The notes below the pieces were generated by a model. The model was not told the DNA's origin. It did not search any database and saw only the letters and a list, made by a program, of their open reading frames with translations. DNA of 64,000 nucleotides from Brachionus rotundiformis (Eukaryota; Rotifera; Eurotatoria; Ploima; Brachionidae): positions 60,444-124,443 of the forward strand of contig JAESIW010000032.1 in NCBI GenBank assembly GCA_016802295.1, read 5' to 3'. Position numbers and translations under genes: made by a program. Positions 18,101 through 27,329 of this stretch are shown here, piece by piece. Position 1 is the first letter of the stretch. Every line of letters begins with the position of its first letter.

Positions 18101-20185
18101 ATGTCTAGCACAAAAGTTGAGTTATCTAAATATAGAAATATTGGTATTATGGCGCATATTGATGCCGGTAAAACCACTACAACAGAGCGTATATTATATT
18201 ATACAGGTAAATCTTATAAAATAGGCGAAGTGCACGAAGGTGCTGCTACTATGGATTGGATGGAGCAAGAGCAAGAGCGTGGTATTACAATTACATCTGC
18301 TGCTACTACATGTTTTTGGAACGACCATAGAATTAATATTATAGATACTCCAGGCCACGTAGATTTTACTATTGAAGTTGAAAGATCTTTAAGGGTACTA
18401 GACGGTGCCGTAGCAGTTTTTGATGGCGTTGCTGGTGTTGAGCCACAGTCTGAAACTGTTTGGCGTCAGGCAGATAAATATAATGTTCCAAGAATCTGTT
18501 TTGTAAACAAAATGGATAGAACTGGTGCAAATTTTGATAGATGTGTTGATATGATAGTTGATAGATTAGGGGCAAAGCCTTTAATTCTTAACTTTCCTAT
18601 TGGTATAGAAGCAGACTTTGCAGGTGTGGTTGATATTGTAAATAACAGAGAAGTAGTGTGGCTAAACGAAGAGTTAGGCGCTAAGTTTGAATACAGAGAT
18701 ATTAGACCTGAATACCAAGAAAAAGCAAAAGAGTTACGCTTACAGTTAGTAGAAACTGCGGTTGAAGTTGATGATAAGGCTTTAGATGATTATTTAAATG
18801 GTAAAGAAATAGATATTGATACTATTAAAAAATGTATTCGTAAGGGCGTTTTGCAATCTGCATTTGTTCCTGTGTTATGCGGTTCTGCTTTTAAAAATAA
18901 AGGCGTACAAACATTGTTAGATGCTGTAGTAGATTATTTACCTGCACCGGTAGATTTAGACAAAACCCAAGGTACGGCTATTAATGATCCAGAAGAAGTA
19001 TTGTACAGAGATCATTCTGCTAGCGAGCCTTTATCTGCTTTAGCTTTTAAAATTATGAATGATCCTTTTGTTGGTAACCTAACTTTTTGTAGAATTTACT
19101 CTGGTAAGCTAGAAAGCGGTGCTACATTGTTAAATTCGGTAAAAGATAAAAAAGAAAGAATTGGTAGAATGTTATTAATGCATGCTAACCAAAGAGAAGA
19201 AGTAAAAGTAGCAGAAGCTGGCGATATAGTAGCTTTAGTTGGTTTAAAAGATACAACTACTGGCGATACATTGTGCGATTCTTCTAACCCAATTATTTTA
19301 GAAAGAATGGAGTTTCCTAACCCAGTTATGGAATTAGCGGTTGAACCAAAAACTAAAGCCGACCAAGAAAAAATGGGTATTGCTTTAGCTAGATTAGTTG
19401 CAGAAGATCCTTCTTTAAGAGTAAACAGTGATGCTGAAAGCGGACAAACCGTACTAGCTGGTATGGGCGAGTTGCACTTAGAAATTATTGTTGATAGAAT
19501 GAAGAGAGAGTTTAAGGTTGAAGCTAATGTTGGGGCTCCGCAAGTTGCTTACAGAGAAACTATTACTAAACCAGTTGAAATAGATTATACTCATAAAAAG
19601 CAATCTGGTGGTGCTGGTCAGTTTGCTAGAGTTAAAATAAAATTTGCTCCAGCAGAGCCAGGTGAAGGATTTAGCTTTACAAATACCGTAGTTGGTGGTA
19701 ATATACCTAGAGAGTATATTCCTGGTGTAGAAAAAGGTATTACTAGTGCAATGACAACCGGTGTTTTAGCAGGCTTTCCTGTGGTAGATTTTACCGCCAA
19801 TGTTTTTGATGGTGCTTACCATGATGTGGATTCTAGTGCTTTAGCTTTTGAAATTGCTGCCCGCGCTGCTTTTAGAGAGGGTATGCAAAAGGGTTCTGCA
19901 AAATTATTAGAGCCAGTAATGAGCGTTGAAGTGGTTACTCCTGAAGAATACATGGGAGATATTATTGGCGATTTAAACAGCCGTAGAGGGCAAATTAACA
20001 GTATGGAAAGCAGAGGTAACGCAAGAGTAATTTTAGCGGTTGTACCTTTGGCTAGTATGTTTGGTTATGTTAATAATTTGCGTTCTATGAGCCAAGGCAG
20101 AGCACAGTATACAATGCAATTTTCTCATTATACGCAAGTTCCAGAGAATGTTGCTACAGAAATAAAAGCAAAATATGCTAGGTAA
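18101..20185 (+). CDS. fusA: Elongation factor G
   Basis: The 694-residue translocase GTPase shows G1 AHIDAGKTTTTE, switch RGITITSAA, G3 DTPGHVDF, G4 NKMDR, and domain IV with QSGGAGQFARVKI. Its codon use (GAA and AAA dominant) is that of the surrounding ribosomal genes and contrasts with the tuf gene 27 nt downstream. GGAGGG lies before the ATG. Confidence 0.98.
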   Translation: MSSTKVELSKYRNIGIMAHIDAGKTTTTERILYYTGKSYKIGEVHEGAATMDWMEQEQERGITITSAATTCFWNDHRINIIDTPGHVDFTIEVERSLRVLDGAVAVFDGVAGVEPQSETVWRQADKYNVPRICFVNKMDRTGANFDRCVDMIVDRLGAKPLILNFPIGIEADFAGVVDIVNNREVVWLNEELGAKFEYRDIRPEYQEKAKELRLQLVETAVEVDDKALDDYLNGKEIDIDTIKKCIRKGVLQSAFVPVLCGSAFKNKGVQTLLDAVVDYLPAPVDLDKTQGTAINDPEEVLYRDHSASEPLSALAFKIMNDPFVGNLTFCRIYSGKLESGATLLNSVKDKKERIGRMLLMHANQREEVKVAEAGDIVALVGLKDTTTGDTLCDSSNPIILERMEFPNPVMELAVEPKTKADQEKMGIALARLVAEDPSLRVNSDAESGQTVLAGMGELHLEIIVDRMKREFKVEANVGAPQVAYRETITKPVEIDYTHKKQSGGAGQFARVKIKFAPAEPGEGFSFTNTVVGGNIPREYIPGVEKGITSAMTTGVLAGFPVVDFTANVFDGAYHDVDSSALAFEIAARAAFREGMQKGSAKLLEPVMSVEVVTPEEYMGDIIGDLNSRRGQINSMESRGNARVILAVVPLASMFGYVNNLRSMSQGRAQYTMQFSHYTQVPENVATEIKAKYAR

Positions 20186-20212
20186 TTAAAAATACAATAG
20201 GAGAAGTGTAAA

Positions 20213-21403
20213 ATGGCTAAAGATAAGTACGAGAGAACGAAACCGCATGTTAACATAGGCACAATAGGCCATGTGGATCATGGTAAAACGTCTTTAACGG
20301 CGGCGTTAACAAAGATATTAGGAGAAACAGGTGGTGGAGAGTTTGTATCATACGAAGAGATAGATAAGTCTCCTGAAGAGAAGGCTAGGGGTATAACTAT
20401 TAGTGCATCGCACGTGGAGTACGAGACAGCAACAAGGCATTATGCGCATGTGGATTGTCCGGGGCATGCTGACTATATTAAGAATATGATAACTGGAGCT
20501 GCGCAGATGGACGGAGCTATATTGGTAGTTAGTGCAACAGACGGCCCTATGCCACAAACCAGAGAGCATATATTGTTGGCAAAGCAAGTTGGTGTACCTG
20601 CTATAGTAGTGTTTATGAATAAAGTGGACATGGTAGAAGATAGCGAGTTGGTAGATTTGGTTGAGATGGAAGTAAGAGACTTATTAAATAAGTATGATTT
20701 TCCTGGGGATGATACGCCGATAATTAAAGGTAGTGCGTTGTGTGCGTTAGAAGGCAAGCAACCAGAGTTAGGTAAGGAAGCTATATTAAAGTTAGCGGAG
20801 GCTATAGATACGTTTATACCTATGCCGTCTAGACCTAAAGACAAAACGTTTTTAATGCCAATAGAAGATGTATTTTCAATAAGTGGAAGGGGCACTGTTG
20901 TAACTGGAAGGATAGAGCAGGGAGTTGTTAAGGTTGGAGAAGAGATAGAGATAGTTGGATTAAAAGATACGGCTAAAACAACGTGTACTGGTGTAGAGAT
21001 GTTTAGGAAGTTGTTGGATGAGGGTGAAGCTGGAGATAACGTTGGTGTGTTGTTAAGAGGAACTAAGAGAGAAGAAGTTGAGCGTGGGCAGGTATTAGCA
21101 AAGCCAGGAAGTATAAAAGCGTATACAAATTTTGAGTGTGAGGCTTATATATTGAATAAAGAAGAAGGTGGAAGACATACGCCGTTTTTTGCAAATTATC
21201 GTCCGCAGTTTTACTTTAGAACAACTGACGTAACAGGAACAGTGCAGTTACCTGCAGGAGTAGAGATGGTAATGCCTGGAGATAACATAAAGTTTGAAGT
21301 AGAGTTAATAGTTCCTGTGGCTATGAACGAGCAATTACGTTTTGCTATTAGAGAAGGTGGCAGAACTGTAGGTGCTGGTATTATTTCTAAAATTATAAAA
21401 TAG
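20213..21403 (+). CDS. tuf: Elongation factor Tu, copy 2
   Basis: Protein and DNA are identical to copy 1 at 4115, including the upstream AAATACAATAGGAGAAGTG segment and the tandem TAG TAA stop; identity ends within a few bases either side. This is the classical tufA position in the str operon, between fusA and rpsJ. Identity over 1191 bp implies ongoing gene conversion. The atypical codon use of this gene relative to fusA and rpsJ is visible here directly. Confidence 0.98.
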   Translation: MAKDKYERTKPHVNIGTIGHVDHGKTSLTAALTKILGETGGGEFVSYEEIDKSPEEKARGITISASHVEYETATRHYAHVDCPGHADYIKNMITGAAQMDGAILVVSATDGPMPQTREHILLAKQVGVPAIVVFMNKVDMVEDSELVDLVEMEVRDLLNKYDFPGDDTPIIKGSALCALEGKQPELGKEAILKLAEAIDTFIPMPSRPKDKTFLMPIEDVFSISGRGTVVTGRIEQGVVKVGEEIEIVGLKDTAKTTCTGVEMFRKLLDEGEAGDNVGVLLRGTKREEVERGQVLAKPGSIKAYTNFECEAYILNKEEGGRHTPFFANYRPQFYFRTTDVTGTVQLPAGVEMVMPGDNIKFEVELIVPVAMNEQLRFAIREGGRTVGAGIISKIIK

Positions 21404-21418
21404 TAAGGTATTTAAACT

Positions 21419-21727
21419 ATGGATAAGCAAAAAATAAGAATAAAATTAAAATCTTTTGAACATATATTATTAGATAGATATACAAAAGAAATAGCTGCGG
21501 CAGCAAAAAGAACAGGGGCTACTGTAATTGGCCCTGTACCTTTGCCTAAACAAATTAGTAGATATACTGTTTTAAGGTCTCCGCATGTTAATAAAAAATC
21601 TAGAGAACAATTTGAAACTAGAGTTCACAAAAGATTAATTGATATAAAAGATCCTACTCCGCAAACAGTTGATGCTTTAATGAAGCTAGACATTGCCGCT
21701 GGGGTTGATGTGGAAATTAAACTTTAG
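21419..21727 (+). CDS. rpsJ: 30S ribosomal protein S10
   Basis: The 102-residue protein (also the NusE antitermination partner) contains the conserved IGPVPLPKQISRYTVLRSPHV stretch in shorter matching parts and ends VDVEIKL. It begins 15 nt after tuf, so the str and S10 clusters are joined with no S10 leader between them. Confidence 0.97.
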   Translation: MDKQKIRIKLKSFEHILLDRYTKEIAAAAKRTGATVIGPVPLPKQISRYTVLRSPHVNKKSREQFETRVHKRLIDIKDPTPQTVDALMKLDIAAGVDVEIKL

Positions 21728-21760
21728 TAATAAAGAAATAAAATTAGGGACGATATAAAA

Positions 21761-22408
21761 ATGAGAGCTGGTGTAGTAGCAAAAAAAGTAGGAATGTCTA
21801 GAATTTATGACGATAATGGCGTTTTTACTCCTGTAACTTTATTACAAGTGGAAGATAATGTTGTAATATCTCATAAAACTAAAGATAAACATGGATACGA
21901 AGCTGTTCAGTTATCTACAGGAGATGTTAAAGAAAAGCATTTATCTAAGCCTGTGGTAGAGATGTATAAAAAATTAGGTTTTACGCCTAAAAAAACTATT
22001 AAAGAATTTAGAGTAGAATCTGATGATTTATTAGAAGTTGGTACTAGCTTAGGTGTTAACCACTTTAATGTTGGTGACTTTATAGATGTATCTGGTAAAA
22101 CAATTGGTAAAGGCTTTGCTGGTGTTATTAAAAGATGGAATTTTAGAAGCTTAAGAGCTACCCATGGTGTTTCTTTAACGCATCGTTCTCATGGTTCTAC
22201 TGGTGGTAGACAAGACCCAGGTAAAGTTTTTAAAGGCAAAAAAATGGCAGGACGCTTAGGTAATGAAAGAGTTACTACACAAAACCTAAAAATTGTTGCT
22301 ATAGATGAAGCCAGAAAATTATTAATTGTTAAAGGTGCGGTTCCGGGACACAAAGGTAGCTTAGTGGAAGTTAGAGACGCAGTAAAAAAAACTAAGATTG
22401 CGAAATAA
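21761..22408 (+). CDS. rplC: 50S ribosomal protein L3
   Basis: The 215-residue protein lines the peptidyl-transferase region. Conserved parts are KVGMSRIYDDNG at the N-terminus, GKGFAGVIKRWNF and SHGSTGGRQDPGKVFKGKKM, which includes the methylated glutamine context. It is part of the S10 operon, with rplD after 11 nt. Confidence 0.97.
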   Translation: MRAGVVAKKVGMSRIYDDNGVFTPVTLLQVEDNVVISHKTKDKHGYEAVQLSTGDVKEKHLSKPVVEMYKKLGFTPKKTIKEFRVESDDLLEVGTSLGVNHFNVGDFIDVSGKTIGKGFAGVIKRWNFRSLRATHGVSLTHRSHGSTGGRQDPGKVFKGKKMAGRLGNERVTTQNLKIVAIDEARKLLIVKGAVPGHKGSLVEVRDAVKKTKIAK

Positions 22409-22419
22409 AAGGTTTTAAA

Positions 22420-23049
22420 ATGAAATTAGAAGTTAAAGATTTATCCAATAACAAGGTAGAAGATATTGAATTAGAAGATTCAATTTTCTCTACTATTGTA
22501 AGAAAAGATATTATGGCCAGAGTTGTTAAATGGCAGTTAGCTAAAAGACGTTCTGGTAGCCACAAAGTTAAAACTAGGGCAGATGTTAAGCATACCACTA
22601 AAAAACCTTTTAATCAAAAAGGTACTGGTAGGGCTCGTCAGGGTATGAAAAGTGCTCCACATATGAGAGGGGGCGGTGTAGCTTTTGGGCCAGTAGTAAG
22701 GGATCATTCTATAGGCTTACAGAAAAAAGTTAGAGTAATGGGGCTAAAAAGCGCTATATCTTCTAAACTAAAAGAAGGTAAGTTAATAGTGTTAAATGAT
22801 TTAGCTTTAGATACTTACAAAACAGCTAGTTTAAAAAATAGTCTTTCTGGAATGGGTGTAGATAAATCTACTTTATTTGTTGATGCTGCTGTTGTTAATG
22901 ATAATTTTAAAAAGGCTTGCTCTAATTTAATTAAAGTAGATGTTTTACCACAAATTGGTTTAAATGTTTATGATATATTAAATCATGAGAATTTAATTTT
23001 TACTAAAGCTGGAGTTAAAGAATTAACGGAGCGTTTAAATGGAAAATAA
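22420..23049 (+). CDS. rplD: 50S ribosomal protein L4
   Basis: The 209-residue protein has the extended loop reaching the exit tunnel (GRARQGMKSAPHMRGGG) and the C-terminal ILNHENLIFTKAGVKEL block. In enterobacteria L4 represses the S10 operon through a leader, but no leader room exists here. Its end overlaps the rplW start by 11 nt. Confidence 0.96.
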   Translation: MKLEVKDLSNNKVEDIELEDSIFSTIVRKDIMARVVKWQLAKRRSGSHKVKTRADVKHTTKKPFNQKGTGRARQGMKSAPHMRGGGVAFGPVVRDHSIGLQKKVRVMGLKSAISSKLKEGKLIVLNDLALDTYKTASLKNSLSGMGVDKSTLFVDAAVVNDNFKKACSNLIKVDVLPQIGLNVYDILNHENLIFTKAGVKELTERLNGK

Positions 23050-23347
23050 AATGAATTTAGAAAGATTGCTTGAGGTTGTTAGAAAACCTATTATTACCGA
23101 AAAATCTACTAAACTTTCTGAAAACAATCAAATGGTTTTTGAAGTAAGTTTAGATGCAACTAAGCAAGAAATTAAGCAGTCTATAGAAACTTTGTTTAAA
23201 GTATCTGTAGAAAAAGTTTTAACTTACAACCGTGTTGGTAAAGTTAGAATATTTAGGGGTAAACCAGGACGCACTAAACCTTGTAAGCGTGCAGTTGTTA
23301 CCTTAAAACAAGGTGAAACTATAGATTTAAGCATGGGAGTAAAGTAG
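23039..23347 (+). CDS. rplW: 50S ribosomal protein L23
   Basis: The 102-residue tunnel-exit protein, the docking site for SRP and trigger factor, carries RKPIITEKSTKLSE and VLTYNRVGKVRIFRGKPG. I chose the ATG at 23039, which overlaps rplD, because GGAG stands seven nucleotides upstream; a second ATG four codons later lacks one. Confidence 0.95.
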   Translation: MENKMNLERLLEVVRKPIITEKSTKLSENNQMVFEVSLDATKQEIKQSIETLFKVSVEKVLTYNRVGKVRIFRGKPGRTKPCKRAVVTLKQGETIDLSMGVK

Positions 23348-23351
23348 TACA

Positions 23352-24179
23352 ATGGCTTTAAAAAATTACAAACCTACCACCCCTGGGCAAAGAGGGTTAA
23401 TTTTAGTAGATAAATCTAGCTTACACAAAGGTAAGCCAGAAAAAAGCTTAACTGTTGGTTTAACTAAAAGTGGCGGTAGAAACAATTTAGGTAGAATAAC
23501 AACTAGACACATTGGTGGTGGACATAAAAGAAGTTATCGTTTAATAGATTTTAAGCGTAATTTATTTGATGCAACCGCAGAAGTATTAAGAATAGAGTAT
23601 GATCCTAACAGAACAGCTTTTATTGCTTTAATACAGTACGAAGACGGTAAAAAATCTTATATTTTAGCTCCTCATGGTTTAAAAGCTGGAGATAAAGTAG
23701 TAAGTTCGGAGAATGCAGATATTAAAGTTGGTAATACTTTACCTTTAATTAAAATTCCTGTGGGTACTATTTTACATAACGTTGAGTTGGCCCCTAAAAA
23801 AGGTGGACAGTTAGCAAGATCTGCGGGGTCTTATGTTCAATTGGTGGGTAAAGATAGAGATTATAGCCAAGTAAAACTTAGTTCTGGTGAAGTTAGATTA
23901 ATTAACTCTGATTGTTTAGCTACAGTTGGTGTAGTTTCTAATTTAGATAACAAAAATACTAACTTAGGTAAAGCTGGTAGAAAAAGATGGATGGGTGTTA
24001 GACCTACCGTTAGAGGTGTAGCTATGAACCCTATAGACCATCCGCATGGTGGTGGTGAAGGTAGAACTTCTGGTGGTCGTCATCCGGTTACTCCGTGGGG
24101 TAAACCAACTAAAGGTAAGAGAACACGTAACAATAAACGCACTAATGCATTTATTATACGTCGTAGATCTGGCAAATAA
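23352..24179 (+). CDS. rplB: 50S ribosomal protein L2
   Basis: The 275-residue protein is needed for subunit joining and the peptidyl-transferase centre. The hallmark GVAMNPIDHPHGGGEG with the essential histidine is intact, as is RNNLGRITTRHIGGGHKR. It is co-translated with rplW (4-nt gap). Confidence 0.98.
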   Translation: MALKNYKPTTPGQRGLILVDKSSLHKGKPEKSLTVGLTKSGGRNNLGRITTRHIGGGHKRSYRLIDFKRNLFDATAEVLRIEYDPNRTAFIALIQYEDGKKSYILAPHGLKAGDKVVSSENADIKVGNTLPLIKIPVGTILHNVELAPKKGGQLARSAGSYVQLVGKDRDYSQVKLSSGEVRLINSDCLATVGVVSNLDNKNTNLGKAGRKRWMGVRPTVRGVAMNPIDHPHGGGEGRTSGGRHPVTPWGKPTKGKRTRNNKRTNAFIIRRRSGK

Positions 24180-24200
24180 GAATTAAGGAGATAAGTTAAA

Positions 24201-24479
24201 ATGGCTCGTTCGCTAAAAAAAGGTCCTTTTGTAGATGGTTATTTACTAAAAAAGGCTGAAAAAACCTTAGAAGGTAAAAAACATGAAGTTATAAAAATTT
24301 GGTCTAGAAGGTCTACAATATTGCCTCAGTTTGTTGGTTTAACGTTTGGGGTTTATAATGGTAAAAAATTTGTTCCTGTTTATGTAACAGAAGAAATGAT
24401 AGGTCAAAAATTTGGTGAGTATTCTCCTACTAGAACCTTTAATGGGCATAGTGGAGATAAAAAGGTTAAAAAGAAATAG
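24201..24479 (+). CDS. rpsS: 30S ribosomal protein S19
   Basis: The 92-residue head protein begins ARSLKKGPFVDGYLL and contains IKIWSRRSTILPQFVG and GHKF-type residues near FNGHSGDKK. AAGGAG precedes the ATG. Length and position between rplB and rplV are canonical. Confidence 0.97.
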   Translation: MARSLKKGPFVDGYLLKKAEKTLEGKKHEVIKIWSRRSTILPQFVGLTFGVYNGKKFVPVYVTEEMIGQKFGEYSPTRTFNGHSGDKKVKKK

Positions 24480-24489
24480 GAATTAGGTT

Positions 24490-24915
24490 ATGAATACAAA
24501 TACTGAAGTTAAAGAGGTTAGTGCTAAAAAGCCCCTAAAAACTAAGCCTGCTAAAAAAACTTTATCGGTAGGTTTAGAAGCAAAAGCTATATTAAAAAAT
24601 GTAAGGGTTAGTCCGTATAAAATTAATTTAGTGGCTCAAACTATTAGAGGTTTAGATTGCAGTAAGGCTTTAAATGAATTAACTTTCTCTAAAAAAGCCA
24701 TAGCTTTAGATGTTAAAAAAACTTTGCAATCTGCCATGGCAAATGCACAAAACAACTTAGGCATGGATGCTAGTAAGTTGTATGTAAAACAAGCATATGT
24801 AGGCAAAGCTTTAGTTATGAAAAGATTTCATGCTAGAGCAAAAGGAAGAGGGGCTAAAATTTTAAAGCCATTTAGCCATTTATTTATTACTGTAGCTCAA
24901 GGAGGGCAGAACTAA
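24490..24915 (+). CDS. rplV: 50S ribosomal protein L22
   Basis: The 141-residue protein is longer than the usual 110-130 because of a Lys-rich N-terminal extension of about 28 residues before AKAILKNVRVSPYKINLV. The beta-hairpin that lines the exit tunnel (MKRFHARAKGRGAKILKPFSH) is conserved. It overlaps rpsC by one base (TAATG). Confidence 0.95.
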   Translation: MNTNTEVKEVSAKKPLKTKPAKKTLSVGLEAKAILKNVRVSPYKINLVAQTIRGLDCSKALNELTFSKKAIALDVKKTLQSAMANAQNNLGMDASKLYVKQAYVGKALVMKRFHARAKGRGAKILKPFSHLFITVAQGGQN

Positions 24916-25586
24916 TGGGACAAAAGGTTAATCCAATAGGTTTAAGATTAAAAATTAATAGAACGTGGACTTCTAATTGGTATGCATCTAAAAACTTTGC
25001 TAAGTTTTTGCATGAAGACTTAAAAATAAGAGAACATGTTAATTCTTCTATTAAAGAAGCTGGTGTTGCCAAAATTATTATAGAAAGATCTTCTTCTAAA
25101 AAAATTATTGTAAATATTCATGTTGCCAGACCAGGAGTTATTTTAGGTAAACGTAAGTATGATATTGATGCGTTAAAAAAAGATTTAACTAAAATTACCG
25201 ATTCTGAAGTTAAAATTAACATTATAGAAGTTAGACGCCCAGAATTAGAAGCTCAATTGGTTGCTTTTAATGTTGCTACACAGCTAGAAAAACGTGTTTC
25301 TTTTAGAAGAGCCATGAAAAAAGCAGTTGAAAATTGCTTAAAAGCAGGCGTAGAGGGTATTAGAATTAATGTTAGCGGACGTTTAGGCGGTGCAGAAATT
25401 GCCAGAATGGAGTGGTATAGAGAAGGTAGAGTGCCTTTGCATACTTTAAGAGCAGATATTGATTACGCCGAAGCAACAGCCCATACTACATATGGTAATT
25501 GTGGTATAAAAATTTGGTTGTTTAAAGGTGAAGTAGTTAACAAAGACTACTTATCTGACAAAAAAAGAAAAATAGTAAAAGACTAA
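24915..25586 (+). CDS. rpsC: 30S ribosomal protein S3
   Basis: The 223-residue head protein starts GQKVNPIGLRLKINRTW, has a KH-type RNA-binding domain (VARPGVILGKRKYDI, where the GKKG-like loop reads GKRK) and the C-terminal domain with RLGGAEIARMEWYREGRVPL. AAGGAGG within rplV serves as its ribosome site. Confidence 0.97.
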   Translation: MGQKVNPIGLRLKINRTWTSNWYASKNFAKFLHEDLKIREHVNSSIKEAGVAKIIIERSSSKKIIVNIHVARPGVILGKRKYDIDALKKDLTKITDSEVKINIIEVRRPELEAQLVAFNVATQLEKRVSFRRAMKKAVENCLKAGVEGIRINVSGRLGGAEIARMEWYREGRVPLHTLRADIDYAEATAHTTYGNCGIKIWLFKGEVVNKDYLSDKKRKIVKD

Positions 25587-25615
25587 TAATAAATAATATT
25601 TAAAGGTAAATTACA

Positions 25616-26032
25616 ATGTTAAGTCCTGCAAGAACAAAATATCGTAAAGCCCATAAAGGTAGAATTCATGGAGTTTCGTGCAAAGCTACTATGGTTAACT
25701 TTGGTGAATACGGATTAAAAGCCCTAGAGCCAGAAAGAATTACTGCTAGACAGATAGAGTCTGCTAGAAGAGCAATTAATAGATATATGAAAAGAGCTGG
25801 TAAAGTATGGATTAGAATTTTTCCAGATGTTCCTGTTTCTAAAAAACCTGCCGAAGTAAGACAAGGTAAAGGTAAGGGTAACCCAGAATTTTGGGCAGCT
25901 AGAGTAAAACCTGGTAGAATAATGTTTGAAATTGATGGTGTTAGTGAAGAAATTGCAAAAAGAGCTTTTGAATTAGGGGCGGCTAAATTGCCCATAAAAA
26001 CTAAGTTTGTTAAACGTGTTGCAAGCGTTTAA
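25616..26032 (+). CDS. rplP: 50S ribosomal protein L16
   Basis: The 138-residue protein begins LSPARTKYRKAHKGR and contains GKVWIRIFPDVPVSKKPAEVR and GKGKGNPEFWAARVKPG. It organises the A-site tRNA region of the large subunit. A 124-nt gap containing a promoter separates it from rpmC, which splits the S10 cluster. Confidence 0.97.
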   Translation: MLSPARTKYRKAHKGRIHGVSCKATMVNFGEYGLKALEPERITARQIESARRAINRYMKRAGKVWIRIFPDVPVSKKPAEVRQGKGKGNPEFWAARVKPGRIMFEIDGVSEEIAKRAFELGAAKLPIKTKFVKRVASV

Positions 26033-26064
26033 TTAACTATTTTTGAAAATTTTAAAGAAAATGC

Positions 26065-26093
26065 TTGATATATTTGCATTATTAAGATATTAT
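26065..26093 (+). promoter_or_regulatory. Internal promoter between rplP and rpmC
   Basis: CTTGATA supplies the -35 (TTGATA at 26065-26070) and TATTAT at 26088-26093 the -10, with a 17-nt spacer. It is an unusual place for a break in the S10 operon, since rplP and rpmC normally touch. Confidence 0.55.
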
Positions 26094-26156
26094 TAATTTT
26101 ATTTATATGTATAAATCTTTGTAATAAGTTTTATATTTAAATTTTAAGGTAATTAG

Positions 26157-26372
26157 ATGAAAACGAAAGAAATTAGAGCTAAAACAGAGTCTGAAATATT
26201 ACAAGAGATTGTAAAAATAAGAAAAGAATTGATAAATTTAAGATTTCAGAAAGCTAGTGGCCAATTGCAAAGTACTGCAGTTATTGGTAGTTTAAAAAAA
26301 GATGTTGCTAAATTAAAAACTATATTAACAGAAAAAAATATAGTTAGTAAAACCGCTAAAGGAGTTAATTAA
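26157..26372 (+). CDS. rpmC: 50S ribosomal protein L29
   Basis: The 71-residue, two-helix protein near the tunnel exit contains RKELINLRFQKASGQLQ. The family motif around the turn is conserved. It is preceded by its own promoter region and followed by rpsQ after 3 nt. Confidence 0.94.
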   Translation: MKTKEIRAKTESEILQEIVKIRKELINLRFQKASGQLQSTAVIGSLKKDVAKLKTILTEKNIVSKTAKGVN

Positions 26373-26375
26373 GTT

Positions 26376-26603
26376 ATGCCAAAAAGAATTTTAGAAGGCA
26401 CTGTAGTTAGTGATAAAATGGATAAAACAGTTGTTGTTAAGGTTGTTCGTCAGGTTCAGCATCCTGTTTATAAAAAGTTTATTAAAAAGCTAAAAAAATA
26501 TATGGCTCATGATGAATCTAACTCTGTTAAAGAAGGTGAATACGTTAAAATTGTAGAATCTAAGCCGTATTCTAAAAATAAAAAATGGACTGTAGTTAAG
26601 TAA
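26376..26603 (+). CDS. rpsQ: 30S ribosomal protein S17
   Basis: The 75-residue primary rRNA-binding protein has the OB-fold signatures LEGTVVSDKMDKTVVVKV and VKIVESKPYSKNKKW. Length and position between rpmC and rplN are standard. Confidence 0.96.
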   Translation: MPKRILEGTVVSDKMDKTVVVKVVRQVQHPVYKKFIKKLKKYMAHDESNSVKEGEYVKIVESKPYSKNKKWTVVK

Positions 26604-26617
26604 TAAAAAGGTAAAAA

Positions 26618-26986
26618 ATGATACAGCAAGAAAGTAAATTATTTGTAGCAGATAACTCTGGTGCCAAGTTGGTTCAGTGTATTAAAGTTTTAGGCGGAAG
26701 TAAACGTAGAGTTGCTAGCGTTGGCGATGTTATAGTAGTTAGTGTTAAAGAAGCTATTCCTCATGGTAAAGTAAAAAAAGGAGAGGTTTTAAAAGCAGTA
26801 ATTGTTAGAACAGTAGCAGATATAAGACGTGCAGATGGTTCTGTAATTAGGTTTGATAGAAACGCAGCCGTGTTGCTAAATAATCAAAAAGAACCAATTG
26901 GTACAAGGATATTTGGCCCTGTAACAAGAGAGTTAAGGTCTAAAAGTTTTATGAAAATAATATCATTAGCTCCAGAGGTGTTGTAA
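26618..26986 (+). CDS. rplN: 50S ribosomal protein L14
   Basis: The 122-residue protein begins IQQESKLFVADNSGAK and contains GDVIVVSVKEAIPHGKVKKG and FGPVTRELR. It contacts S12 and EF-G at the subunit interface. It starts the spc section of the cluster. Confidence 0.98.
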   Translation: MIQQESKLFVADNSGAKLVQCIKVLGGSKRRVASVGDVIVVSVKEAIPHGKVKKGEVLKAVIVRTVADIRRADGSVIRFDRNAAVLLNNQKEPIGTRIFGPVTRELRSKSFMKIISLAPEVL

Positions 26987-26989
26987 GTT

Positions 26990-27304
26990 ATGGCTAAAGT
27001 TAGAATAAAAAAGGGCGATACAGTTGTTGTAATTGCAGGTAGAGATAAAAATAAAACTGGAGAAGTTTTAAAGGTTTTACCAAAAGAATCTAGAGTGTTG
27101 GTAGAAGGTGTTAATGTTGTTAAAAAACATAAAAAGCCTAGCCAAGCAGACGAAGGCGGTATTGTTAATAAAGAGCTTTCAATTCATATTTCTAATGTTG
27201 CTTACCTAGATGCTTCTACAAAAAAACCAACTAAAATTGGTTATAAGATAGAAGGCGACAACAAAGTTAGAGTTGCCAAAAAAACAAATAGTGTAATAAA
27301 TTAA
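26990..27304 (+). CDS. rplX: 50S ribosomal protein L24
   Basis: The 104-residue assembly initiator carries a KOW motif (IKKGDTVVVIAGRDKNKTGEV) and NVVKKHKKPSQADEGGI. It follows rplN after 3 nt. Confidence 0.97.
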   Translation: MAKVRIKKGDTVVVIAGRDKNKTGEVLKVLPKESRVLVEGVNVVKKHKKPSQADEGGIVNKELSIHISNVAYLDASTKKPTKIGYKIEGDNKVRVAKKTNSVIN

Positions 27305-27329
27305 TTAAAATTTAGTAAGAGTAAAAGAT

